A stretch of DNA of 64,000 bases from contig CAJTTZ010000001.1 of the NCBI GenBank assembly GCA_910579505.1, forward strand, positions 248,001 through 312,000. Reading direction: 5' to 3'. A program made the translations under genes and the position numbers. Numbering within the stretch: position 1 is the first letter of the stretch; every line of letters starts with the position of its first letter. The DNA is from an uncultured Lachnospiraceae bacterium (GTDB lineage: Bacteria; Bacillota; Clostridia; Lachnospirales; Lachnospiraceae). Under the pieces are notes generated by a model. The model did no database searches, had not been told where the DNA came from, and worked only from the letters and a program-made list of their open reading frames with translations. This document shows positions 1 through 8,698 of this stretch, piece after piece.

Positions 1-4
1 AGCA

Positions 5-16
5 GCATTCTCCGTA
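5..16 (+). repeat. GCATTCTCCGTA directional motif, upstream of degV
   Basis: The window opens inside a copy of the GCATTCTCCGTA motif. Preceding bases AGCA match the loop end of the hairpin before miaA, so this is probably the 3' arm of the same kind of hairpin, with the rest outside the window. It points towards degV, whose start lies about 20 bases downstream. Confidence 0.55.
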
Positions 17-36
17 CTTTGGAAAAGGATGACGAT

Positions 37-906
37 ATGACTATGACAAAAAAAATCGCAGTCGTGACAGACAGTAACAGCGGCATTACGCAGTCTCAGG
101 CGAAGGAGATGGGGCTTTATGTGATTCCTATGCCGTTTATGATCAATGAGGAGACTTTTTTTGAGGATATCACGCTGACGCAGGAGCAGTTCTACGAGCG
201 GCTTGCCGAGAATGCTGACGTGATTACGAGCCAGCCAAGCCCGGAAGCTGTGATGAATCTCTGGGACGAGCTGCTTGGGACATATGACGAGATCGTGCAT
301 ATTCCGATGTCCAGCGGGCTGAGCGGTTCCTGTCAGAGCGCAAGGATGCTTGCGGAAAACTATGACGGCAGGGTGCAGGTGGTCAACAACCAGCGGATCT
401 CCGTGACCCAGAGGCAGTCGGCGCTCGATGCGCTTGCCCTGATCGAACGGGGGATGGATGCGGCTGCAATCCGGGAATTTCTGGAGGAGGATAAGTTCAA
501 TTCCAGCATTTATATCATGCTGGACACGCTGTATTATCTGAAAAAGGGCGGCAGGATCACGCCTGCGGCGGCGGCTCTCGGGACGATTTTGCGTCTGAAG
601 CCCGTTTTGCAGATCCAGGGCGAAAAACTGGATGCTTTTGCCAAGGCGAGAACGGTCTCACAGGGAAAGACTATTATGATAAATGCGATAAAGGCGGATA
701 TGGAGAAACGCTTTGGCGGCGTGTCGGCGGATAGAATATGGCTGCAGATCGCATACACTTATGACAGGGAGGCGGCGGAGCAGTTTAAGGAGCAGATTCT
801 TGAAGCTTTTCCAGGCTTTGACGTGCACATGGACCCGCTGTCTCTTAGCATCGCCTGCCATATCGGGCCGGGGTCCCTGGCGCTTGCCTGCTCGAAGAAA
901 ATCTGA
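37..906 (+). CDS. DegV family fatty-acid-binding protein
   Basis: DegV family protein of about 289 residues. Family members bind a fatty acid in a deep cleft between two domains and, as FakB, present it to the kinase FakA for phospholipid synthesis. The N-terminal VTDSNSGI stretch, the central PMSSGLSGS loop, and the KKGGRI and LKPVLQI segments are typical. ATG at 37 is preferred over an upstream in-frame TTG at 19 because GGAAAAGGA at 21-29 sits at the right distance. No FakA partner is visible, so which lipid pathway it serves is inferred from the family only. Confidence 0.88.
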   Translation: MTMTKKIAVVTDSNSGITQSQAKEMGLYVIPMPFMINEETFFEDITLTQEQFYERLAENADVITSQPSPEAVMNLWDELLGTYDEIVHIPMSSGLSGSCQSARMLAENYDGRVQVVNNQRISVTQRQSALDALALIERGMDAAAIREFLEEDKFNSSIYIMLDTLYYLKKGGRITPAAAALGTILRLKPVLQIQGEKLDAFAKARTVSQGKTIMINAIKADMEKRFGGVSADRIWLQIAYTYDREAAEQFKEQILEAFPGFDVHMDPLSLSIACHIGPGSLALACSKKI

Positions 907-985
907 CCGCAGGATCTGACAGAGGCTGTGCAGAAAATGCGGACTGCGCAATATTGCGCATTGTTGAAGAAACGGAGAATTTGAA

Positions 986-2464
986 TTGTCAAAAAAAGAA
1001 AATAAGATAGAACGGGAACGGCAGGAAGCATATATCGAAAAATGCCGCGATTATGTGTCGGCCTTTCAGTCGGCGCACGGACGAGCACCGCAGGCGAGTG
1101 TGGTGACTTTCGGCTGTCAGATGAATGCGAGGGATTCCGAGAAGCTGTCCGGCATTCTTGTGCAGGCCGGCTATGAGCTGACCGACGCAGAGGAAGCGGC
1201 GGATTTTGTCCTCTACAACACCTGTACGGTGAGGGATAACGCCAACCAGCGTGTTTACGGGCGGTTAGGCTACTTAAACAGCCTGAAAAAGAAGAAACCG
1301 CATTTAAAAATCGCACTCTGCGGCTGCATGATGCAGGAGCAGTCAGTGATCGAAAAGATACGGAAAAGTTATCGGTTTGTGGATCTGGTCTTCGGCACCC
1401 ACAATATTTTTCGGTTCGCCGAGCTTCTTTCAAGAATGCTTGCGTCTAACGACATGATTGTGGACATCTGGGAAGAGACAGATAAAATAGTGGAAAATCT
1501 GCCGGTAAAACGCAAGTACAGCTATAAGTCCGGCGTCAACATTATGTTTGGCTGCAATAATTTTTGCAGCTATTGTATCGTGCCCTATGTGCGCGGGCGG
1601 GAGAGAAGCAGGGAGCCTAAGGATATCCTGCGTGAGATCGAAGCGCTTGTGGAGGACGGCGTTTCGGAAGTCATGCTGCTTGGGCAGAACGTCAATTCCT
1701 ACGGGAAAAATCTGGAAAATCCCATATCCTTTGCACAGCTTTTGCAGGAAGTGGAGAAGATAGAAGGACTGCGGCGCATCCGCTTCATGACGTCACATCC
1801 GAAAGACCTGTCGGACGAGCTGATTGATGTCATGCGGCGTTCCACAAAGATATGCCGTCATCTGCATCTGCCGCTGCAGGCAGGCTCCGACCGCATTCTG
1901 GAGGCGATGAACAGGCGTTATACGAAGGAACAGTATCTGGCACTGGTGAAAAAACTGAAAACCGCCATACCCGACATTGCGATCACCACAGACCTGATTG
2001 TAGGGTTTCCGGGAGAGACGCCGGAGGATGTGGAAGAGACAATCGACGTGGTAAGAAAAGTACAGTTTGACAATGCCTTTACGTTTATCTATTCCCCGCG
2101 GACGGGCACGCCCGCGGCTGCCATGGAGAACCAGGTGCCGGAGAAGACCGTGCACGAGGGCTTTGACAAGCTTCTCTCCGTGGTGCAGGAGACGGCGAAG
2201 GAGCGGGCGGCGCTTTTGCAGGGAAAGGTCATGGAGGCACTCGTGGAGGAAGTAAACGAACAGGACCCGGCTTTTGTCACCGGGAGGCTTGGCAATAATA
2301 TGCTTGTGCACTTTAAGGCGGACAGACGGCTTGTCGGAAAATTTGTCATGGTGGTGCTGGACACATGCCATGGCTTTTACTATACGGGACGGATGGTTGA
2401 CTGGCTGAGTGAAACCAGGCATACGAGATTAGGAAAGATGGTTGATAACCAATGGCTGAACTGA
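986..2464 (+). CDS. miaB: MiaB, tRNA 2-methylthio-N6-dimethylallyladenosine synthase
   Basis: Radical SAM methylthiotransferase that adds a methylthio group to i6A37 of tRNAs reading U-starting codons. The order is an N-terminal UPF0004 domain with its Cys ligands (FGCQMN, YNTCTV, CGCMMQ), a radical SAM core with the cysteine triad in GCNNFCSYC, and a C-terminal TRAM domain. The start is a TTG with GGAG eight to ten bases upstream. It overlaps the mutS start by 13 bases, implying coupled translation. MiaA, which makes its substrate, lies 5 kb downstream in the same block. A 16-base perfect palindrome (TGCGCAATATTGCGCA) lies just upstream at about 947-962. Confidence 0.96.
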   Translation: MSKKENKIERERQEAYIEKCRDYVSAFQSAHGRAPQASVVTFGCQMNARDSEKLSGILVQAGYELTDAEEAADFVLYNTCTVRDNANQRVYGRLGYLNSLKKKKPHLKIALCGCMMQEQSVIEKIRKSYRFVDLVFGTHNIFRFAELLSRMLASNDMIVDIWEETDKIVENLPVKRKYSYKSGVNIMFGCNNFCSYCIVPYVRGRERSREPKDILREIEALVEDGVSEVMLLGQNVNSYGKNLENPISFAQLLQEVEKIEGLRRIRFMTSHPKDLSDELIDVMRRSTKICRHLHLPLQAGSDRILEAMNRRYTKEQYLALVKKLKTAIPDIAITTDLIVGFPGETPEDVEETIDVVRKVQFDNAFTFIYSPRTGTPAAAMENQVPEKTVHEGFDKLLSVVQETAKERAALLQGKVMEALVEEVNEQDPAFVTGRLGNNMLVHFKADRRLVGKFVMVVLDTCHGFYYTGRMVDWLSETRHTRLGKMVDNQWLN

Positions 2465-5103
2465 CACCAATGATGCAGCAGTATCTGGATATGAAGAAGG
2501 AGTATCAGGACTGCATTTTATTTTACAGACTAGGGGATTTTTACGAAATGTTCTTCGAGGACGCGCTGACGGCCTCCAGGGAACTGGAAATTACACTGAC
2601 GGGAAAAAGCTGCGGGCAGGAAGAGCGCGCTCCCATGTGCGGCGTGCCTTACCACGCGGTTGACAGCTACTTAAATAAGCTTGTTTCCAAGGGCTATAAA
2701 GTAGCGATCTGCGAACAGGTGGAAGATCCAAAGAGCGCAAAGGGCATTGTTAAGAGGGAAGTCATCCGGGTGGTTACGCCGGGTACGAACCTGAACATAC
2801 AGGCGCTTGATGACAGCAAGAACAATTATCTGCTCTGTGTCACTTACTTCCCCGGAAAGATCGGGCTTTCGGTAGCGGATGTGACCACCGGCGACTACTA
2901 TCTGACAGAGGTGGAGGATATCCGCAAGCTTCAGGATGAAATCAATAAATACGCGCCCTCGGAGTTGATCTGCAACGAGCAGTTTTTTGTCAGCGGTTAC
3001 GATATCGAGGATTTGAAGAACAGACTGAACGTGTCTGTTTATTCTCTGTCTCCCCACTATTTTGACGAGGAAGGCTGCAAAAAGACGCTGATGCGCCATT
3101 TCCGGGTAAATACGCTGGGAGGGCTCGGCATAGAGGACTTTCCTGTGGGAATGACCGCGGCGGGGGCTCTGCTTTTATACCTCTATGAGACGCAGAAGAC
3201 GTCCCTTTCCCATTTTACCCATATCTATCCCTATCTGAGCAGCAAATACATGCTCCTTGACAGCTCCACAAGACGAAATCTGGAACTGATCGAGACGCTC
3301 CGTGAGAAGCAGAAGAAAGGATCGCTTCTTGGCGTGCTTGACCGCACGAAAACGGCGCTTGGCGGGCGGCTCCTGCGCAAGTACATAGAACAGCCGCTGA
3401 TTGACAGGGCGCGGATCGAAAAACGGCAGGATGCGGTGGAGGAACTGTGCAGACGGAGCGTGGACCGGGAGGAGTTCCGGGAATATCTGCACGCTATTTA
3501 TGATTTGGAGCGGCTCCTTAGCAAAGTGAGCTATAAAACCGCGAATCCAAGGGATTTGATTGCGCTGCGAAATTCGCTGGCGATGCTGCCTTCCCTGCGG
3601 GCGGTGCTTGCCGATTTTGAAGCGCCGCTTCTTCGGGAAATCCTGGAAAACATGGACCCGCTGCAGGATATCCATAAACTGATCGACGACGCGATTACAG
3701 AAGAGCCGCCCATCGCCGTCAAGGAGGGCGGCATCATCAGGGAGGGGTTCAACGAGACGATAGATTCGCTGAAAAAGGCAAAGACAGACGGGAAAAAGTG
3801 GCTGGCGCAGCTGGAGGAGGAAGACCGGGAGCGCACGGGCATAAAGAACCTGCGTATTAAATACAATAAAGTCTTCGGCTATTATTTCGAAGTGACAAAT
3901 TCCTATAGGGATCAGGTGCCGGAGGATTATGTGCGCAAGCAGACGCTTGCAAACGCGGAGCGGTACACTACGCCCCGGTTAAAGGAGCTGGAGGACTCCA
4001 TCCTGAATGCGGAGGACAAGCTCTTTACCCTGGAATACGACCTGTTCTGTGAGATCAGGGAGGCGATTGCCGGGGAGGTGGAGCGGATTCAAAAGACTGC
4101 CCGGGCGGTGGCGAAACTGGATGTGTTTACTTCCTTAGCCTTTGTGGCTGAACAGAACCATTATGTGCGTCCCGCGCTCAACGAAAAAGGGGTGATCGAC
4201 ATCAAGGAGGGGCGTCATCCCGTGGTGGAACAGATGATCCAGAACGACATGTTTATCGCAAACGACACCCATCTGGATGACAAAAAACACTGTATCGCGG
4301 TTATTACCGGCCCGAATATGGCGGGAAAATCTACCTATATGCGTCAGGTGGCGCTGATCGTTTTGATGACACAGATCGGTTCTTTTGTGCCCGCTAAGAA
4401 AGCGGACATCGGCATCGTGGACCGTATCTTTACGAGGGTGGGCGCATCCGACGATCTGGCAAGCGGGCAGTCCACATTCATGGTGGAGATGAACGAGGTG
4501 GCGAATATCCTTCGGAACGCCACGCCAAACAGCCTGTTGGTGCTTGACGAGATCGGGCGGGGAACATCCACCTTTGATGGTTTGAGTATCGCGTGGGCAG
4601 TGATCGAACACATCAGCAACAGGCGGATTCTCGGGGCGAAGACGCTGTTCGCCACCCATTACCACGAGCTGACCGAGCTGGAAGGCAAGATGGACAACGT
4701 AAACAACTACTGCATCGCGGTCAAGGAGAAGGGGGACGACATCGTATTCCTGCGAAAGATCGTGAAAGGCGGTGCGGATAAGAGTTATGGTATTCAGGTG
4801 GCGAAACTGGCGGGCGTGCCCGATATGGTGATAGACCGGGCGAAGGAGATCGTGGAGCAGTTAAGCGACAATGACATCACCGAGAAGGTGCAGAGTATAG
4901 AGATCGACAGGGGCAAGGGCGAGAAGAAAAAGAGCGTCAAATACGACGAGGTGGATTTAGAGCAGATTTCCCTGTTTGACACCGTGACGGACGAGGATGT
5001 GATAAAGGAGCTGAAGGAGATCGACGTGAGCAACCTGACGCCGGTGGACGCGCTGAATACACTTTACCGGCTGCAAAACAGGTTGAAAAACAGGTGGGGT
5101 TGA
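2452..5103 (+). CDS. mutS: MutS, DNA mismatch recognition ATPase
   Basis: Mismatch recognition protein of 883 residues, full length for the family. The N-terminal mismatch-binding domain begins with TPMMQQYLDMK and carries the F-x-E mispair motif region (GDFYEMF). It is followed by connector, lever and clamp domains and a C-terminal ABC-type ATPase with Walker A GPNMAGKST (residues 620-628), the Q-loop/signature region (SDDLASGQSTFM), Walker B LLVLDEIGRGT and an H-loop (FATHYHE). The ATG lies inside the end of miaB. MutL follows after a 259-base gap filled by a palindromic element. Confidence 0.98.
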   Translation: MAELTPMMQQYLDMKKEYQDCILFYRLGDFYEMFFEDALTASRELEITLTGKSCGQEERAPMCGVPYHAVDSYLNKLVSKGYKVAICEQVEDPKSAKGIVKREVIRVVTPGTNLNIQALDDSKNNYLLCVTYFPGKIGLSVADVTTGDYYLTEVEDIRKLQDEINKYAPSELICNEQFFVSGYDIEDLKNRLNVSVYSLSPHYFDEEGCKKTLMRHFRVNTLGGLGIEDFPVGMTAAGALLLYLYETQKTSLSHFTHIYPYLSSKYMLLDSSTRRNLELIETLREKQKKGSLLGVLDRTKTALGGRLLRKYIEQPLIDRARIEKRQDAVEELCRRSVDREEFREYLHAIYDLERLLSKVSYKTANPRDLIALRNSLAMLPSLRAVLADFEAPLLREILENMDPLQDIHKLIDDAITEEPPIAVKEGGIIREGFNETIDSLKKAKTDGKKWLAQLEEEDRERTGIKNLRIKYNKVFGYYFEVTNSYRDQVPEDYVRKQTLANAERYTTPRLKELEDSILNAEDKLFTLEYDLFCEIREAIAGEVERIQKTARAVAKLDVFTSLAFVAEQNHYVRPALNEKGVIDIKEGRHPVVEQMIQNDMFIANDTHLDDKKHCIAVITGPNMAGKSTYMRQVALIVLMTQIGSFVPAKKADIGIVDRIFTRVGASDDLASGQSTFMVEMNEVANILRNATPNSLLVLDEIGRGTSTFDGLSIAWAVIEHISNRRILGAKTLFATHYHELTELEGKMDNVNNYCIAVKEKGDDIVFLRKIVKGGADKSYGIQVAKLAGVPDMVIDRAKEIVEQLSDNDITEKVQSIEIDRGKGEKKKSVKYDEVDLEQISLFDTVTDEDVIKELKEIDVSNLTPVDALNTLYRLQNRLKNRWG

Positions 5104-5112
5104 GTTGTTGAG

Positions 5113-5319
5113 GCGAAACCTCTTGTAAGGTGTCGAAATTGCACAAATAACAGAATCAACACAGACGCGCTTTCGCTCCGTTCCAAACGTAACGGAACTA
5201 GGCTCGATAAAACCTCGCCAAGTGCCGACCGTTTTAATCCGAAGGATTTAAACAGGTTCCAAGGGTCTGCTTATGATTACACTATTTGCACAATTAATTA
5301 ACGTATCGAGAGGTTTCGC
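5113..5319. repeat. 207-bp element with imperfect terminal inverted repeats
   Basis: The mutS-mutL gap holds an element with matching ends. GCGAAACCTCT (5113-5123) plus AATTGCACAAATA (5137-5149) on the left face TATTTGCACAATT (5283-5295) plus AGAGGTTTCGC (5309-5319) on the right, with a 13-base gap on each side. The inner part contains smaller hairpins: GTTCC/GGAAC near 5180-5197, and AATCC-GAA-GGATT near 5237-5249. There is no coding potential that I trust. It resembles the other nested palindromes of the window in architecture, not sequence. Confidence 0.75.
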
Positions 5320-5362
5320 AATTTCATGTACCGCTTTAGAATACTGTGAGGATGAGGAAACT

Positions 5363-7300
5363 GTGGCGAAAATAAATATTTTGGATAATCAGACCATAGA
5401 CAAGATCGCTGCCGGGGAGGTGGTGGAGCGGCCGGCAAGCGTGGTGAAGGAGCTGGTGGAGAACGCCATAGACGCGGGTGCGGACGCTGTTACGGTGGAG
5501 ATCAGGGACGGCGGCACGAGCCTGATCCGGGTGACCGACAACGGCGGCGGCATTGAGAAATCTCAGGTGGAGAACGCCTTCTTGCGCCATGCCACCAGCA
5601 AAATTTCTTCTGCAGATGATTTGACCAAACTGGTCAGTCTCGGGTTCCGGGGCGAGGCGCTTGCCAGTATCGCTGCGGTGGCACAGGTGGAACTGATTAC
5701 CAAGACGCCGGAGGAGCTTACGGGCATCCGATATTTGATTGAGGGCGGCGTGGAGAAGGAGCGCGAGGAAATCGGCGCGCCGGGCGGCACGACGCTGCTT
5801 GTGCGGAATCTCTTTTACAATACGCCGCCGCGCAAAAAGTTCTTAAAGCAGCCAAGGACGGAAGGGTCCTATGTGGCGGATCTGATGGAGCATCTGGCCA
5901 TGTCAAATCCGCAGGTTTCCTTTAAGTTTCTGCTAAACGGCCAGACAAGGTTTTATACGACGGGCAGCGGTGACCTGCGGGAGATCGTCTACCGCATTTA
6001 CGGGAAAGACATTGCGGATGCGCTCATGGATTTTCACTGCGAACAGGACGGGATGACGGTGACGGGGCTTTTGGGGAAACCTGTGATTAACCGGGCAAAC
6101 CGCTCTTATGAGATATTTTATATCAACGGCAGATATATCCGCAGCACGTTGATCAGCAAGGCGGTGGAGGAAGGCTACCGGGAATACCTGATGCAGCACA
6201 AATTTCCGTTCTGTATCCTGCATTTTCAGATCGACACGGAGAAGATTGACGTGAACGTCCACCCGTCCAAGATGGAGGTGCGGATCGCGGATGCGCCCGA
6301 CTTTTACGATACGGTGCGGGAGTCGGTGGAGGAAGCGCTCAAAGAGCGGGAAATGATTCCGGAGGTGAGCCTTACAGAACCTGAAAAGGAAAAAGGCAAA
6401 GCGGCGGACAAAGGCGGCGGACGGGCAAAGGAGACGGCGCCGGAACCGTTTGAAAAAAGAAGGATTGCCAGCGCGGAACAGGCTGCGTCCATCCGCGCGA
6501 TCTATGAGAAAAGCCGGCCGGCGGAGGCGAATGTCCTCAGGCAGACGACGGCCTATCATGCGGATGGAAAAGGCGCAGAGGAGCGGAAAGGTACGGACGT
6601 TCAATCAGCCGCGGCAAAGATGGCGCAGGGACATACGGCGCGGATGCCGCAGGAAAATGCCGTAACCACAAAACCGGAGCAGATGACCCTGTTCAACGAT
6701 AAGCTCCTGTCCGCGAAGGCGAAAGAACAGTATGAAATCATCGGCCAGCTCTTTGAGACATACTGGCTGATTTCCTATCAGGATAAGCTGCTGATCGTGG
6801 ATCAGCATGCCGCCCACGAGAAGGTCAGGTATGAGCGGCTCATACGGCGTTTCCGGGAGAAGGAAGCGGCTTCCCAGCAGATCATCCCGCCCATGATCGT
6901 GACGTTAAACAATCAGGAGAAGGAGTGCCTGCTAAGCCACAGGGAAGATTTTGCGGCGCTTGGATTCGTGATCGAGGAGTTTGGCGGCAGCGATTATGCG
7001 ATACGGGGCGTGCCGCTTGACCTGTACGGGTATGCCGAGGGGACGTTTTTCTATGAGATACTGGACGAACTGTCTGCGGAGACGGTGGCGGGCACGCCCG
7101 AGAGCGTCCGCATGCGCATCGCAACCATGGCATGCAAGGCGGCTGTCAAAGGAAATATGCGCATGAGTCGGACGGAAGTTGAGGCGCTGATTGACGAGCT
7201 TCTGACGTTGGATAACCCTTATAACTGTCCCCATGGCAGACCGACGATTATCTCCATGAGCAGGCAGGAGCTTGAGAAGAAGTTTAAACGCATTGTATAA
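5363..7300 (+). CDS. mutL: MutL, DNA mismatch repair endonuclease
   Basis: Mismatch repair matchmaker of 645 residues. The N-terminal GHKL ATPase has ELVENAIDAGA, DNGGGI and GFRGEAL. The C-terminal domain keeps the endonuclease metal site DQHAAHEKVRYE (DQHA-x2-E-x4-E), plus ACKAAVK and CPHGRPT, so nicking activity is expected. This fits a bacterium without MutH. The linker (about residues 335-470) is charged and low in complexity. GTG at 5363 is the start, because the family N-terminus (AKINILDNQTIDKIAAGEV) begins there and GAGGATGAGGA precedes it. The longer in-frame reading from 5273 lies in the palindromic element. Confidence 0.96.
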   Translation: MAKINILDNQTIDKIAAGEVVERPASVVKELVENAIDAGADAVTVEIRDGGTSLIRVTDNGGGIEKSQVENAFLRHATSKISSADDLTKLVSLGFRGEALASIAAVAQVELITKTPEELTGIRYLIEGGVEKEREEIGAPGGTTLLVRNLFYNTPPRKKFLKQPRTEGSYVADLMEHLAMSNPQVSFKFLLNGQTRFYTTGSGDLREIVYRIYGKDIADALMDFHCEQDGMTVTGLLGKPVINRANRSYEIFYINGRYIRSTLISKAVEEGYREYLMQHKFPFCILHFQIDTEKIDVNVHPSKMEVRIADAPDFYDTVRESVEEALKEREMIPEVSLTEPEKEKGKAADKGGGRAKETAPEPFEKRRIASAEQAASIRAIYEKSRPAEANVLRQTTAYHADGKGAEERKGTDVQSAAAKMAQGHTARMPQENAVTTKPEQMTLFNDKLLSAKAKEQYEIIGQLFETYWLISYQDKLLIVDQHAAHEKVRYERLIRRFREKEAASQQIIPPMIVTLNNQEKECLLSHREDFAALGFVIEEFGGSDYAIRGVPLDLYGYAEGTFFYEILDELSAETVAGTPESVRMRIATMACKAAVKGNMRMSRTEVEALIDELLTLDNPYNCPHGRPTIISMSRQELEKKFKRIV

Positions 7301-7302
7301 AC

Positions 7303-7399
7303 GTGTGAGAAGTGTTTCTAAAGCTCAGCAGCAGAGGCTGCTTGGCTAAGAATCACTAAATCTCACACAGGAGAATGCCACAAAGCAGCATTCTCTGTA
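7303..7399 (+). repeat. Composite double-hairpin element upstream of miaA
   Basis: A 66-base nested hairpin (7303-7368) begins two bases after the mutL stop. Its outer arms are GTGTGAGA and TCTCACAC and its inner stem is AGCAGC-AGAG-GCTGCT. Two bases later a second hairpin follows, GAGAATGC (7371-7378) with GCATTCTC (7388-7395), ending in TGTA. The same composite, with the same length and spacing, occurs on the - strand upstream of hisB (61578-61671). No T-run follows, so it is not an ordinary intrinsic terminator. Confidence 0.8.
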
Positions 7400-7419
7400 T
7401 TGGCAGGAGGAGAATAGGT

Positions 7420-8376
7420 TTGAAATCGACAAAGCTTCCGCTGGTGATTCTGACGGGCCCCACGGCGGTGGGGAAGACGGCACTTTCCATCTCGCTTGCC
7501 AAGGCGGTAGGCGGGGAGATTATTTCCGCCGATTCCATGCAGGTATACCGCCGCATGGATATCGGGTCCGCCAAGATCACGCAGGAGGAGATGGAGGGTG
7601 TGCCGCATCACCTGATCGACGTGCTCCTCCCGGATCAGGAATTTAATGTGGTGGTTTTTCAGGAACTGGCCAAGCGGGCTGCGGCGGGGATATACAGCCG
7701 GGGACATATTCCGATTCTGGTGGGCGGCACTGGATTTTATATCCAGGCTCTGCTGTATGACATTGATTTTACGCAAAACGATGAGGATACACAGCTTCGC
7801 CGTTCGCTTGAGGAGCAGGCGAGAAGGGAAGGGGCGGAAGCGCTCTATGAGAGGCTGCGCGCCGTAGACCCGGAGTCCTGCGAGAGCATTCATGCTCACA
7901 ATATAAAGAGGGTGATCCGCGCCATTGAGTTTTATGAAAAGACAGGAAAAAAGATTTCCGAGCATAACAGGGAGCAGCGGGGAAACGACTCCCCGTATAA
8001 CTTTGCCTATTTTGTTCTCACAGACGACCGGGAAAAGATTTATCAGCGGATTAACGACAGGGTGGACCTGATGATGGAGCGGGGGCTTCTGGAGGAAGTG
8101 CGCGCCCTGCGGGAGTCGGGCTGCCGGAAAGACATGGTCTCCATGCAGGGACTCGGCTATAAAGAGCTTTTGTCCTATCTGGAAGGAGAAATATCCCTGG
8201 ATGAGGCTGTTTACCTGATAAAACGGGATACCAGACACTTTGCGAAAAGACAGCTCACCTGGTTTCGGCGCGAAAAAGAGGTAATTTGGATAGATAAAAC
8301 CGTTTTTGACCAAGATAGTCAAAAGATTTTGCGGTTTATGCAGGATTTCCTGCGCGAAAGAGGGATTATCCTGTAA
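7420..8376 (+). CDS. miaA: MiaA, tRNA dimethylallyltransferase
   Basis: Transfers a dimethylallyl group to A37 of tRNAs, giving the i6A that MiaB then methylthiolates. About 318 residues, normal length. The N-terminus has a P-loop GPTAVGKTALS, the ADSMQVYR substrate motif, and GGTGFYIQALL; later come the RD-xRHFAKRQLTWFR segment and other family signatures. The start is a TTG at 7420 with an excellent GGAGGAG just upstream. The longer in-frame ATG at 7375 lies inside a hairpin and would add an untypical N-terminus. Confidence 0.96.
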   Translation: MKSTKLPLVILTGPTAVGKTALSISLAKAVGGEIISADSMQVYRRMDIGSAKITQEEMEGVPHHLIDVLLPDQEFNVVVFQELAKRAAAGIYSRGHIPILVGGTGFYIQALLYDIDFTQNDEDTQLRRSLEEQARREGAEALYERLRAVDPESCESIHAHNIKRVIRAIEFYEKTGKKISEHNREQRGNDSPYNFAYFVLTDDREKIYQRINDRVDLMMERGLLEEVRALRESGCRKDMVSMQGLGYKELLSYLEGEISLDEAVYLIKRDTRHFAKRQLTWFRREKEVIWIDKTVFDQDSQKILRFMQDFLRERGIIL

Positions 8377-8384
8377 CAATATGT

Positions 8385-8412
8385 AAAATGCCGATGAAAT
8401 ATGGTATTTTCA
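8385..8412 (+). terminator. Candidate terminator after miaA
   Basis: AAAATGCC (8385-8392) pairs with GGTATTTT (8403-8410) around a 10-base loop, ending in a short T-run. It begins nine bases after the miaA stop. The stem is A/T-rich, so the strength is uncertain. Confidence 0.45.
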
Positions 8413-8446
8413 GGGGGATGAACCGACAAAATGACGAAATTGCGAT

Positions 8447-8475
8447 TTGATAGACTGTGTTATTTGAAATAAATA
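8447..8475 (+). promoter_or_regulatory. Candidate sigma-A promoter in the miaA-PLP enzyme gap
   Basis: TTGATA (8447-8452) and TAAATA (8470-8475) are separated by 17 bases. The whole gap, 8377-8698, is about 320 bases: a weak terminator, this promoter, then about 220 bases of A-rich leader with no gene, riboswitch or strong hairpin that I can recognise. Confidence 0.45.
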
Positions 8476-8698
8476 TTGTTATTTAACGAAAAACAGCGAA
8501 ACGGATTGACGCCACAGCATTAAAATGCGCATGGACGGCTCGATGAAAAGCAGGAAGATGCAGGAAAACATATGTGAAAAAACATGGATTTTACAGGGAT
8601 TTCAGTTAGAACAGCGCAAAAACCACCTGAAACGGTGTGCAAAATAGACAAAGGCGGAAAAAGCATCTGCGTGTAAAAAAGGAAAGGAAATACAGCGC

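Noticed and set aside
907..985. Terminator between degV and miaB (TGCGCAATATTGCGCA)
   Set aside because: A perfect palindrome but without loop or T-run; more likely a chance or protein-binding site, and miaB follows closely.
5273..5362. Longer N-terminus for MutL
   Set aside because: It would be translated from the palindromic element; the family start and a good ribosome binding site are at 5363.
7303..7368. Intrinsic terminator after mutL
   Set aside because: The hairpin is long but no T-run follows, and miaA starts soon after; a homologous element in the his operon has the same lack.
8531..8647. Possible 38-codon ORF in the miaA-PLP enzyme gap
   Set aside because: No ribosome binding site, composition like the surrounding leader, no recognisable features.
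8377..8698. SAM or other riboswitch before the PLP enzyme
   Set aside because: I could not find the conserved stems or core of any riboswitch class in the A-rich leader.
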